A model generated the notes under the pieces. The model was not told the origin of the DNA and did no database searches. It saw only the letters and a program-made list of their open reading frames with translations. 52,096 bases of DNA, from NCBI GenBank assembly GCA_030849805.1, contig JASANZ010002135.1, forward strand, positions 1 to 52,096, written 5' to 3'. Position 1 is the first letter of the stretch. Every line of letters starts with the position of its first letter. Origin of the DNA: Sergeia podlipaevii (lineage: Eukaryota; Euglenozoa; Kinetoplastea; Trypanosomatida; Trypanosomatidae). The translations under genes and the position numbers were made by a program. Shown here piece by piece: positions 32,501 through 39,000 of the stretch.

Positions 32501-33959
32501 TCAGCTCACTAAAACTATACGCGCAGGCCACTCCCTGCGCAGGTCGGACTACACAAATGTGGATCGTCACGCCGTAGAATGTCGCATTATGGCGCACGTA
32601 ATCAAGTACGCCCGCGGCGCGCACGGACAGCACTTCTGGAGGTTGGAGAACCAGCACAACATTCACTGCTCTCGCTGCTTCCACACAGCGCTTGCCACTG
32701 CCTGCAGAAGGACTTGAGGTAGAGTAAGTAGAGAGGAGATGCCTGGCAATATCCTGGCGGTGTCTCTCGACTTGCAGGTCAGCCAGTATCTGCGCACACC
32801 ACGTCCACAATGCGCACATGTCATCCACACTACACAGCTCTTCCACCATCTTTTCGGCAACACCTTTCTGGTGATTGCCAGTGCACACGTGCTTGGTAGC
32901 CTGCTGCGGGGAAGGGCTTAGGGGGGTTCTCTCATTGCCTGCGATGTTGACGTACACTCGGTCCCTTGATGAACCAGCAGGCCCGGTACGCTCAAGAGAT
33001 GCGAGAAGACTACCCAGAAAAGAAGAGCTTCGCATCGTATCGTCAAGCGCAGACGTTGCCAAGACCAGATAGTCGCTGCAACCCTGTGAGCTGCAACCGC
33101 TCGGTAAAACTGACTGGAGGCTGATACCCACTTCCAGATCGTCAGCATCAACGTGACAGTGCCCGGTGGCGCTCACGTCACAAGCAGCTCCTCTTGCCGT
33201 TGCTGTGGCAGCCGCAATGTACTCTGAAGAAAGGGCCTTCCACAGGCGTGGCAGCACTACCTCAACGCATTCTGTGTCCCCCATCCAGTTACACTCACTG
33301 ACAAGCTGGCTAATGTAGGCAGGATCCATAGAGAAGAAGTTCTCTCTTCCTTCTCCAATAACAGCAACAGTGTCACCACCAGACTGAGGGGAGGGAGGGA
33401 GGGTAAGAAGCATCGCTACAACGTGCTGCGCAGTGCAAAAGCCAGCAGTTGCCTTGTGTACGCTGGCAAGCCATCGATGCTGGCGGAGAAGCGCCGCGGC
33501 ATAAGCGGGGGACATAGAGAGCTTGTTCTGTCCTTCATGCCCCTCTGCACTCTCTCGTGCATCTAGCATCACCTGGCATGTGCGGGAGGCAACCTCATCT
33601 GAAGTGAAGAATGCCTGCTCTTCTTCATCTTGAAAGTGGTACCCCTGCTGTGATTGATATCTATAAGAGCGCTCGGCAAATAAAGACTTTCCTTCAGCTA
33701 GAGCACCACGTTTGCTTGCGCTCGTCACAAGAATAACAAGAGCACGTGGGTGGTGTTGATACAGAGACCTTAATACATCCAAATCTACTGCGTACTCACA
33801 CGACGATGCAAGAGCATCTTCTTCATTTTGTGTCGTCTTGCTAGTATCAGCGGCTTTGTAGGGTAGCGTGGAAACGATTACAGATGGATGAAGTGAGTAT
33901 GAGACTGAATCACCACGATAGAGAGCGTAATAGCAGCTAATCATCGATGACTCCGCCAT
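20580..33959 (-). CDS. Giant vWA-like and fibronectin-III-like protein (4459 residues)
   Basis: Uninterrupted 13.4-kb frame from the ATG at 33959; an in-frame ATG at 33944 is an alternative. Residues ~290-505 read as a von Willebrand A-like fold: DYLVLATSALDD strand, RVYVNIAGN, VNVVLVLQPPEV, a helix, TIHICVVRPA, then ELSTLASIGQGGSLVAFD. The metal-site DxSxS is degenerate, so metal binding is doubtful. About nine FN3-like modules follow, each with a B-strand Trp and a Leu-x-Pro-x-T-x-Tyr-like strand, near residues 1310-1400, 1632-1758, 2170-2286, 2510-2630, 2893-3070, 3291-3390, 3723-3916, 4133-4335 and 4338-4459. The clearest are the third (LKPATPYTIIV), sixth (LLKPATLYEMHV) and last (LSSGTTYRVEV). 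Residues ~830-1130 are Ser-rich. No signal peptide or membrane span is seen, so it is probably intracellular; a cytoskeletal or flagellar scaffold is an inference. Confidence 0.85.
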   Translation of the reverse strand: MAESSMISCYYALYRGDSVSYSLHPSVIVSTLPYKAADTSKTTQNEEDALASSCEYAVDLDVLRSLYQHHPRALVILVTSASKRGALAEGKSLFAERSYRYQSQQGYHFQDEEEQAFFTSDEVASRTCQVMLDARESAEGHEGQNKLSMSPAYAAALLRQHRWLASVHKATAGFCTAQHVVAMLLTLPPSPQSGGDTVAVIGEGRENFFSMDPAYISQLVSECNWMGDTECVEVVLPRLWKALSSEYIAAATATARGAACDVSATGHCHVDADDLEVGISLQSVLPSGCSSQGCSDYLVLATSALDDTMRSSSFLGSLLASLERTGPAGSSRDRVYVNIAGNERTPLSPSPQQATKHVCTGNHQKGVAEKMVEELCSVDDMCALWTWCAQILADLQVERHRQDIARHLLSTYSTSSPSAGSGKRCVEAARAVNVVLVLQPPEVLSVRAAGVLDYVRHNATFYGVTIHICVVRPAQGVACAYSFSELSTLASIGQGGSLVAFDLEHCDMDEDTETLVGQWRRRTHLQTLACIALPTLTQGNEAPPQRAEDDALLSSAPLVAHCCLTASSSNNKNESSTPFISSFSLYLLHCGSLLEGFIHPIYARYTLPHHARLDLLQQRHKGSESGVGLFAVAYSQAHSQFITTVLGHVKVVNVSEGSTALSPLRALSTLSERTWWGGFLWVHRVLSSTLKRRQYQLQQELQSGLSAGDAAAELSGGLLAATQHACDMEEALLGQWSHVSFHPSSVTSASMRSSSLLQASARWTASAPRHLVDWISRYLDTRCPPSPEPEEEQEAEEMMTELFLRVWAGALVRYEASLGPGGITVASGSDEDVKGGASLTSLPQRGSSARTHSHGSLISGSSAHEQHPYNPSSSSPIRSLSARPPLPTVPMSSSRQFAVPIANSDQGGDVSGSQDDLRPFAQICNTPSIPITTPHAEPPSTMNAHEESKEETAVAASLHLPGSPLSAVSGIPNDRDIHEGATASPDSSALPMASSATRNRFVTVIDNPAAVPSLRGSSRARQLNVWIPNEDVNNGTLTGTSDITARDSGNEVNSAEMLASASEDVSLVNVTVATEVMESPVYLLRNSSVGAGKWASTSPNSSSAAKERAVAVDATVEATVDLRWSCFMTRDAPPHAVSWVSLLSPQLAFTPFPTSRLLRAVHFTDDASSTSFGESAIMGEVKVELRTALRFRDPQKQHVPLVTAAIALLEVDSLSGALTLVDIKLVNASILAHVSATENGSVNVVDATAEALTQTVRFSQVRRGHQLCVVYAGLSRNPRDRIEKQDILFMDGIGFATPPAQKSPLSTLRVMQSGSDSLTVHWVGGGAVKLVVTPLGSAVGPHMARTRNPSSVTSSCISSPLLSRVFVAERSPARLDMLHPSTVYHIRAIPHHGVWRREGASLLAVRSGRDGPLPLPVALSLIADAAAPEALGLTCSVPSADLLVVEEASARWGRGGLEAQRWMNLRGNDDGAVKDGAPWIYFRCSYPINVFTLEIERQAELLSQDFFDYLSKASSSKTDKHGTSTTIALRASITPHWGRPAQSSVSSIIAITHEEESGDVNLRYLHAFVEAGAEIPLSVSFTVDLTVTPVARIPPDSMGSLHHTVVPPLRPLQIFTTEAAALIDICVGPFHVTSADVEALHVEESTALLRWRGTSPMYRVRLSPAPSAHTAGLPSFSQEQGRDESGDGWVEYVVVSSVSAAKEKVSSVSTGWGREAQLSLRGLKAATLYTATVYCDRGDTNSQMPPQVVFVTRPEAPSAEAVVACFNSHTRQLFTKVRSPNPLQASLMAQENTSFGSVPHVRSRLLLLTVQPLRITLETPIAALAAGTLGGAAHTGEGTEELLRERVVECRTVPVATPIVLSFVEECALVRTSATAENAVGQDVQVERHIVRSHAHELYVLSNVRCRHIGSTGQEAYLQQSKSSGAATPLIDISWTCGSSDEVQVCLNGKPYAVTQNSCIAFSSLEMLEAAAAGGGDFDCKTLGNEEGALGLWWRGAVALSFTGPHLVHEVAASYIVPPPPSLPTETCVIHTFESYAVVYMASAYLRSLCTAACCRTADCVLGESATRIEPFVSFSVCVQAEFYDGSTGPLVQHTLRAGASSSSSAIIDDVMQVPLPPHRRTQTTLRLWLSVREMPRTVASTEAVLDNSSDDPLLYIPQSSSEQVFVSVAPVHPLKDLRVERLEPTLAELAWSPATESTFPAARGVRYDITIIEATRVEGESAEVFCSENEKSKSPGYRTITVPVVSATSTTVQNLKPATPYTIIVRGASLGDHIAELHLVTPSSIPDTALHALLSSLQCTSSHRSAVGKVVPSPQQQLAPDSSSCRVNMNSTAMHALLAPCEVVNWAVHRPKGSNGPLPASVVASQAWRKIHQREEQKNGKDQQSVTGQQSIATVSAEEAVGPLSTAHNVTVTTHTNVALVAPSGRLIRQWSNTSRVGRGIEEGSDGGLEVDAVWDALSCVGGWPHLELVGGCTSSGGGGERAESMHLVTHGCHSVAVIPSASAAVRVDLLGNARTLYVSRTSCRLTWEGSCEHYRVTWTTGFSSVIHSTVVSLPMGSSQRSGRCDAHHWGLVESQDLKQQQQQQMPRFIELCFAAPQEDSVPVLFVAIEAAHGLSSRLSIAVVLPPAPRVPLVLHQTAEKVTLCFPLRQREEEACKGLMHARWELLASPHASSSSALLPTRVVALTASSSALLRLFQGREGMSVFEVWRGGCTQEGETADEEATSVEVKGTYTVVNANAEKWLCRLDELALHAHILSRAESKKKEEGECQEIYCPQGTFVPTQNVVWLDRVITVKAPVRLPLMYTLRNLCMGAFTEQQRLIALDSASAMGTADGGEHATQDECTQTRLRSGARGRLSSAAVSATAALLHFGTVASEDAATAHELARLAQLTCSGVPLLSSTLTWESTDSAFTVDVFGPYEQQWRSVTDRTAPVSFGTQFSRDDDLAEVCDLLTRHTSTSTAQDRPYNAPALTVAAQEACRHEIHHYRHTPSLETVPRRRTYYIQQRTCAQDASTLAQASSAWQSGGREEVAFVLQGIVPGAFYRVQVTGLRCGDAVLRTQFISPPSKLAQSIRLERHVDGRVTVFARYYNSHAGAILANEQQMRGKPRTEGEDDEDNPLQAVVIGDEDEQLQQKVLWIAPGIACEAEARVLVRDRAGNLLLDQCTYQSSDMLEVAEEEYQVGTEERERSFRHVVECEPFTIDTCGIGKGGVSLSVRTTMDIVVVPQDTPCKQKQQHQAALRRFLEVDVWGALPYLSFPCASPVSSSPAAAAVSSSMATAHLATEVALCSVPGLPQLARPRLVARSGYTARLTWEWQDANGVRYFGTETGEKRPPRFRVTFRPTRDSDGAGTRTVVVVDACMVTLTLLKPATLYEMHVEALEEYSNCRGKALRLPVAGRISAAGAASAVDGPSSAYAITRYKQTQEVLGALVTLRAHSRHGSLLSVEDAALDHSAGAIGCLFTFLTGPEEAGEGAQEGVESEQRKPKATPAVAMVRLPGAVALSVDPHLVASSTTPGEDFKRIILQTPPAVPRSPLVVEFRAVLVLPSWTLYVPSAILAWSNGQDRATEGNSSSSAATALRKQARWAQGLWRALQLSSTAAEHGLTDVDGDALRVLPFPGPIVTTAAPGGEDGGLRRRHMHVIQHLAAGASKKRGIGKALKDAVQGLPEAVVKIPVEEPTALTDYAEERATIFVLDCVQVLEVRTRVGQEQRADGDLAVSVRPPMHVQPLQPVQQLTLRCHPVRARGVREDGEEDEGGRADLSSTSGSAMSNASAAAASNATIYKIDVQWKWSCEAAVGPAARVNAIRAAIGAPCSGACGGVVVCERVSAAYIAWLTQQSGHTAPDSSSNLQGQGTPVQRVPVTNGACHAQLTGLAPASLYRVFVSEVVYAGCVPCLPGRSTMVLSPPEPPGLPALRYSLCSVARDRSPRTSSTKKRTNSVGLMDESGKTHHEKQGGEVAQAEGAVGSKRLVATFELAPMQRTVQGLLLVQWAVLLCEEEVDVALCVDAKDYLLAARTAAAAAACSSARSSKGQSHPFIFSNTSAENKLVTALTLRPRQHYSLALFNAIGLSCHATLERTSHVAESIDSCGGGGEASVAFSRPVVVELRNTSPSPVSALAQQNHVKARMQALRRLTIRPECLTLLARRSSSIRIAWEIAYPRTRMSAAELQQFLSAGLLVVEVTTTWADTIAAVRTNSARAARNVELGGEEEAVAAKRVGVKAEEAIAFYRENVEPSFAKETSADKTPRTTTEYVYVKVKDHQVGKCEHHDAESGSLSQSCLTYEYEFLCPTYAAAHAAYAFRVRCLPEGMAAEATYPVTQGGLEAWSDPLRLNPVTVPGPVQRVQVASRTASSLAICWKDAQTDVMSGLQYIVRCRALPGEKERGEASGSEDSTSLHDDEEKEKQVEEVREVTVRGSTNTAVAGLSSGTTYRVEVIPANLFGERCEELNATVTARTL

Positions 33960-33964
33960 TTCAT
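33941..33964 (-). promoter_or_regulatory. 7-codon uORF overlapping the giant gene's start
   Basis: The first ATG after the predicted acceptor is at 33964-33962, five bases upstream of the annotated start and out of frame. It opens seven codons and ends in TGA at 33943-33941. That stop overlaps the in-frame internal ATG at 33944 as ATGA, an arrangement that can permit termination-reinitiation. Seen directly in sequence; any regulatory effect is inferred. Confidence 0.5.
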
Positions 33965-34535
33965 TACCTTCATAAATAAAAGATAAAAAAAAACAAAAAA
34001 AAAACAAATAATAATTATGATACCAAATCGAGCACCAATAGCTATAATCTACTACAGCTCCTTTCTTAAAGCAACCGCTGTATGGTGACAGAGCCTCTTA
34101 GATCTATCTATCAGGGGGAATATATACGTGCGTGCCCTAGCACTCTAATAAAAATAAATAAAAATATTGTACAATAGTAATAGTAGTAGTAGTACAAAAA
34201 GTGGGTCTATGAGTCAACTACTTCCACCGCCTAGAAGGGCGATGAAGCTCCACGTTCTAGATTGCTGGGGGCTAGGAAATACAAAAAACGAAAATATTAG
34301 GAAAAGAGGTAGAGAGAAGAGAAATCAAAACTCCTTTCCAACCAAGCAAAAAAAAGCGAAAAAGAAAGGAATACTTACATTGGCGTATCACGGATGTATA
34401 CACAAGAGTAAGGATGAGGAGCAAAGGATAGCAACTCTGGCCAATAGTTTCTTTTGTTAAGAGTATGTTCTTCTTCTTATTGAATGCATCACACGTTGTT
34501 ATTTAGTCGATCATCATGGATATGCAGAAGGAAGT
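33960..34535. other. Spacer between the mitochondrial EF-hand gene and the giant gene
   Basis: No gene. It contains the splice-acceptor region of the giant gene and AT-rich 3' UTR of the EF-hand gene, with short TAG/TAA repeats near 34167-34195. Confidence 0.6.
33968..34006 (-). promoter_or_regulatory. Predicted spliced-leader acceptor, giant gene
   Basis: A very T-rich tract on the minus strand (about 34006-33975) leads to an AG at 33969-33968, only nine bases before the annotated ATG and three before the upstream ATG. Confidence 0.5.
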
Positions 34536-35516
34536 CTAGTCGCGTCGTGGCGGTGGGCGGGTCAGAAGCGCTACCAACTGTGGATAGAATATCTTTCCTT
34601 CTTCGTCTGTCTGCGCTCCCTCCAGGAGCATGGCGGCCTGCTGCTTTCCCAATGTACGCTCCGCCGTCGCCCGCAGTTCGAGGAGAAGCACCTTGCCAGT
34701 GTTGTCCTTGTCAAACTCAGCACACAGCTGACCGAGAAGCACGAAGAGCTTCGCCTTGAGCGCGATAGCGGTGGCGTCCTTTTCTAGCTCTACAAACGCA
34801 GGGCACCCAACGAGAACAGGAAAGGTCTGCTTAAAATCATCAAGGTACACCATCAACAGCTCCTCGTCCTCGACTCCGCGAGGGGCGTGGATGGACCCAA
34901 GCATCGCGTGCACGAAGTTGCAGAGAACTTCCCGACGCTCAAGCGCCTCCATGTTGTCCCCAGAAATAATCAAGTCTACACTCTCAAAGAGACGGTACAA
35001 GGGGAGCGGCACGACGGACTCCAGCACAACCATGAGGGAACGATGTACGGAAAGGTTGTTTCGAGTGACAGGAAGGCAGAGCGCAGTGTAAACAAGATCA
35101 AACTGGTCTCGGGGAGAGCAGCGGAAGTTGTGTAGGAGCGTGTTGGTGAGCTTCACAATCACCTCGCGCTCGCTATCGGACAGAGCCACCACCACCGTAG
35201 TCGGCTTCCCAGAATTCTGCGCACCCGTGACAGCGGAGGTTGGAGAGGCCCCACACATGTCCAGAAGGTCTAGGCATACGTCCAGCATGCGCTCGTTGTG
35301 AAGGTTGGCATCACGGTGAGCCTTGTCAACAATTCGCGCGTGCTGCGTGCTCACCTTATCAGCGGCACTTGTCTTGGCAAAAGGGTTCCAGGAAAAGCTA
35401 CGCAAGCTGACACCACTCGATTGAGCAGTGGTGATGACGTAGCTACTAGTGGCCAGCACAGGAGACGCCAAGCGACGTGACAGGCAGCGCGCTAGCATTC
35501 GACCGGAGTGGTTCAT
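34536..35516 (-). CDS. Mitochondrial protein with C-terminal EF-hand pair
   Basis: Encodes 326 residues from the ATG at 35516. The first ~45 residues (MLARCLSRRLASPV and following Ser/Thr-rich sequence) lack acidic residues and look like a mitochondrial presequence. The middle (about 55-260) is predicted helical and matches no family I recognise. Near the C-terminus DKDNTGKVLLLE (residues 269-280) is a canonical 12-residue EF-hand loop with Asp at 1 and 3, Thr at 5, Gly at 6 and Glu at 12, so calcium binding is plausible. A second loop around 301-312 keeps DEEGKI but ends in Gln and is degenerate. A mitochondrial calcium-sensing role is inference. It is not obviously a MICU-type regulator. 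Confidence 0.8.
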   Translation of the reverse strand: MNHSGRMLARCLSRRLASPVLATSSYVITTAQSSGVSLRSFSWNPFAKTSAADKVSTQHARIVDKAHRDANLHNERMLDVCLDLLDMCGASPTSAVTGAQNSGKPTTVVVALSDSEREVIVKLTNTLLHNFRCSPRDQFDLVYTALCLPVTRNNLSVHRSLMVVLESVVPLPLYRLFESVDLIISGDNMEALERREVLCNFVHAMLGSIHAPRGVEDEELLMVYLDDFKQTFPVLVGCPAFVELEKDATAIALKAKLFVLLGQLCAEFDKDNTGKVLLLELRATAERTLGKQQAAMLLEGAQTDEEGKIFYPQLVALLTRPPPRRD

Positions 35517-36049
35517 TGTAGATACTTTATGTCTTCCTTTTGATGCTTTTTTTTTTTGCTATTTTATTGCCACCTCTTGCTTCAAGAAATAACAACAACA
35601 ACAAAAAGAGATGTGATGCCAAATACTCCAAGTCTGCTAGTGACTACTCTCTTGATATGAACAAACATTACGAGCGCAATGCAACAATTTGAGAAGAAGT
35701 AATGCATAACTGAGATACTGATATCGCTTTGCGCACATGCACACGGTCTATTGCTCTATATATCGCAAGCTAACATTGTGCGAACATCGTGTCAGCGATC
35801 GTCACAAAAGCAACGATAAAAAAAAGATATTGTGTTCCTTAGTGGCAAAAAAAAAAAGAAAAGCACTGTTTTGAAAATTTCACACACTTTCTCAGCTTCC
35901 TATCTCTTTCTATATATATAAATGTGTTTCACTTACAAGTACACCAAACTCATATGCATATATGTCTTTCAGTCTATCATTGTCTATCAAATATCACAGC
36001 GCGCGCACGTACACATAATCTAGTGAATGCAAAGCATACCTTCTTTCTA
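35517..36049. other. Spacer between the 1372-residue gene and the EF-hand gene
   Basis: No gene. AT-rich, with an A-run near 35848-35860 and a CAA repeat near 35589-35602. It holds the 3' UTR of the coiled-coil gene and the 5' UTR of the EF-hand gene. Confidence 0.6.
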
Positions 36050-39000
36050 CTACGAGTGTCGCGAGGATACGACCGAGCGCCAGTAGTCTCGCTCTTGCTG
36101 TGCGGTCTGTAGCTCTCGATGTAGTGTGTTCATCTCCACGTCAACTCGAGCCGCCTCCTCCCGGATGGCAGCTTCCACAATGGGGTCACCACCTCCTAGT
36201 CCAATGCTCGGCCTCACAGCAGTCCCATCAGGGCTGCCAGCGTGGTCGCTGTGAATGCTAACAGCTAAGGAGCCAGTGAGAGCACCAGAGCTGTTGGTAG
36301 CGGAAAAGGATAGCGGCTGTGTCTTGCTCTTCTTGTTCCTGCTGCTGTCACTCCGCCTTCTATTGTGTTTGCCATGGTTAAAGCCGCGACCCAAGCGCGG
36401 GCTGTGTACTGAGGGTATCGGGGCAGAAGAGGTAATAGCGCCGGCATCATCCAAAAAGATGCTTGGGGGAGGGAACTCATAGGGATGTCTTCCACTCGCC
36501 TCTCGCCGAGTAGCAGCCTTCATCTGAAGTGCGTTGGTGAGTCCACCAGCGTCATCTAGGCAACAGATGACAGATTCGTACTCGAGCACCTCCGCACGTG
36601 CCGCCTTTAGCTTCGCCCGCAAGGCCCTCATCTCCACGTGTGCCGCGTGTAGTTGGTCCTCCCATTCCTTCTGAGCTCTGGGCACCACCACCAACTGTGA
36701 GGTCCCGGCCTCCATTAAGGAAGAGGAAGAGGCACGCAGGGCTTCCACGCTAGCAGTGCCCTGCTCACAGGTGCTACGCCCAAAGTTCCTTGCGCTCTGG
36801 ATGCGGATGCGCAGCGCGTTGCCGGCACCGCTACTGCTGCTCTCTTTCACTGTATGAAAGGAAGGAGAGACCATAGGCACAGCGGCAGGTGGGGCATCAG
36901 GAAGGGCAAAGCCGACCGCGCTTGCCTGAATGGCTTCCCCCAGGCGCGACCTTTTCTGCTGCAGTTTCTTTTCCTTTGTGCTGTTCTGGCCATTATTGAC
37001 CAGCACACGCAGTTGCTTCACCTCATCCTGCAGTGCCGTGGTGCCCTCAGCCAGAAGTACGTTGTCCGCGAGCACCTCCTTGTGTTCATTCTCCAGCTGC
37101 TGCCAGCGCGCCAGCAGTCTGCGTTGCCCGTTGCGGGTGCGCTCTAGCTCCTGCCGCAGCTGTCCAGCCTCCAGCAGGAGATGTGACCGCTGCGCCTGCA
37201 CCGCGGGTGAAGAGAAGGCAACATCGTCAATAGATTCATCAGACTCTGTGTCGCTCTCTGCTTGCCCCTTGGTTAGCTCACCACTACCTGTGCCTGCATC
37301 TTGAGTTTCTTTGCTATCAGGGTTCTTGCGCATCTTCCGCCACTTGTGTGACTTGTGCTTCAGGGCCTCTCTGGCTCTCAGTAGGTCCTCCTCCACCTTC
37401 TTGAGGCGTGATTGCAACGATGTGTTGACCTCCATGAGCGCCGTGTAGCCTTTCGTCTCCGAGGCAACCGCCGCAGCATCGTAGCCACCATCGTCATAGT
37501 AGGGTGTGAGGGAGTGTGCGGGGTACTGGGAATCAGCTCCGTTCTCGATATCTTTCCCAATGTCTTGTAATCTTTTGGCAGCATCGCTACTATCAGGAGA
37601 AGGCAGCGGCCGCTTTTTCTGTGAAACATACCGAGGCCAATGCTGAACGAGCAGCTGCTCTAGCGCCACAACGCGTCCTGCTTCAGTTCCGATTCTCTTG
37701 CGCAGCACTGCCGCCTCCTCCTGCATAATCGCCTCCCTTCTCTGCCACTGGACCTCCGCCTTGCTCTTCTGTTCTAGCTCCGCTACGACCCTTGCTTGCT
37801 CAGCGGTGCTACGCTGTACTGCCAGCTGCAGCTCCTGCTCTCGACCTCTCGCCTCGGCCAGTTCAGACGTCAGCTCTCCTACTCGCTGCCGCAGAGCGTT
37901 GGCCTGCCCTTGCAGCGTCTCTGCCATGGTGTCCGTGTGATGCGTGCGTTGCAACTGCACAAGAAGTTGATCGCGCTCGGACTCTGCGCGTGCTGCCTGA
38001 GCTTGGGCTGCGCGCAGCTCCTCATGAAGCTGCCCCATCTCCGCTCTGTGATGTCGGGCATCGTCGCCACGCTGTTGCCGAAGTTGCTCCTCGCGGAAAG
38101 CCACATTCTCCTGCTCTCGTTGCGTGCGCCGCTGGAGGCGGTTTACTTCCTCATACTGCACGCGTAGTTCGTCCTCCAGGCGTCGCACACTGGCTGCGGT
38201 ACCTGCGGATGCGGCTACAGCAGCAGCGTTTCGCTCCATCGTGCTAGGGCTTTTATCATCCAAAGCGGCACCGACGTCACCTCGCCGTGTACGCGACAGC
38301 TGGCGCTGCAGCTCATCTACCTGCTCCTCCGCTGACTGCCACTTGCGACGATACGTGACCACCTGCTCTTGTAGATAGTCAAACTCTCGTGGATCGCCGG
38401 CTGCCATGCGCAGGGCAGCACTACTAACGACGGGACCGGGGGGAAGCACTGCAGGGAGGAGACTACTTGTGTCCGATAGAGCATCGAGGGTCATGGTGGC
38501 ACCACCTCCTCGACCAACGCCGAGCAGTTCCAGCGTATCACACTTCTGCCTCAGCTTGGCAAGCTCCGCAGTGTTCGCCTCCGCGGCTTCCGTGGCAGCA
38601 GCAAGCTTCTCCTCCAGCTCAGCAATTGTTGCGGCCTTCTCCTCTAGCTTCGCGTTGGCCGCGTTGCGCTCCTTGCTCACATCTTGCAGCTCGTGCTTAT
38701 ACTTCTTCAGCTCCTTCTCCAGTGCAGTGCGGGCTTGAGCAAGGCCTTCTGCATCCATGCGGAGCTCATCTATGGTAGTGTCACGACGTCCTAGGTTGCG
38801 ACGTAGTTCATTGATGAGCTGGGCAGTGTTGAAGTCGTTGGCTCGACCATCTGTGCGATCAGCACCAGCTGCTCCTTTCAATGCCCGCTGTACCCCGCGC
38901 TCAGCTGCTGCATATAGCCACAACGGAGATGTCTTGGCGTGGGCGGCAGCAGCGTGACGAGTAACGCCATCGTTTTCTGAGTCTCCCTCATCAGCACACT

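Noticed and set aside
20580..33959. Metal-dependent (MIDAS) vWA function for the giant protein
   Set aside because: The DxSxS signature is not preserved in the first strand, so metal-dependent ligand binding is not supported.
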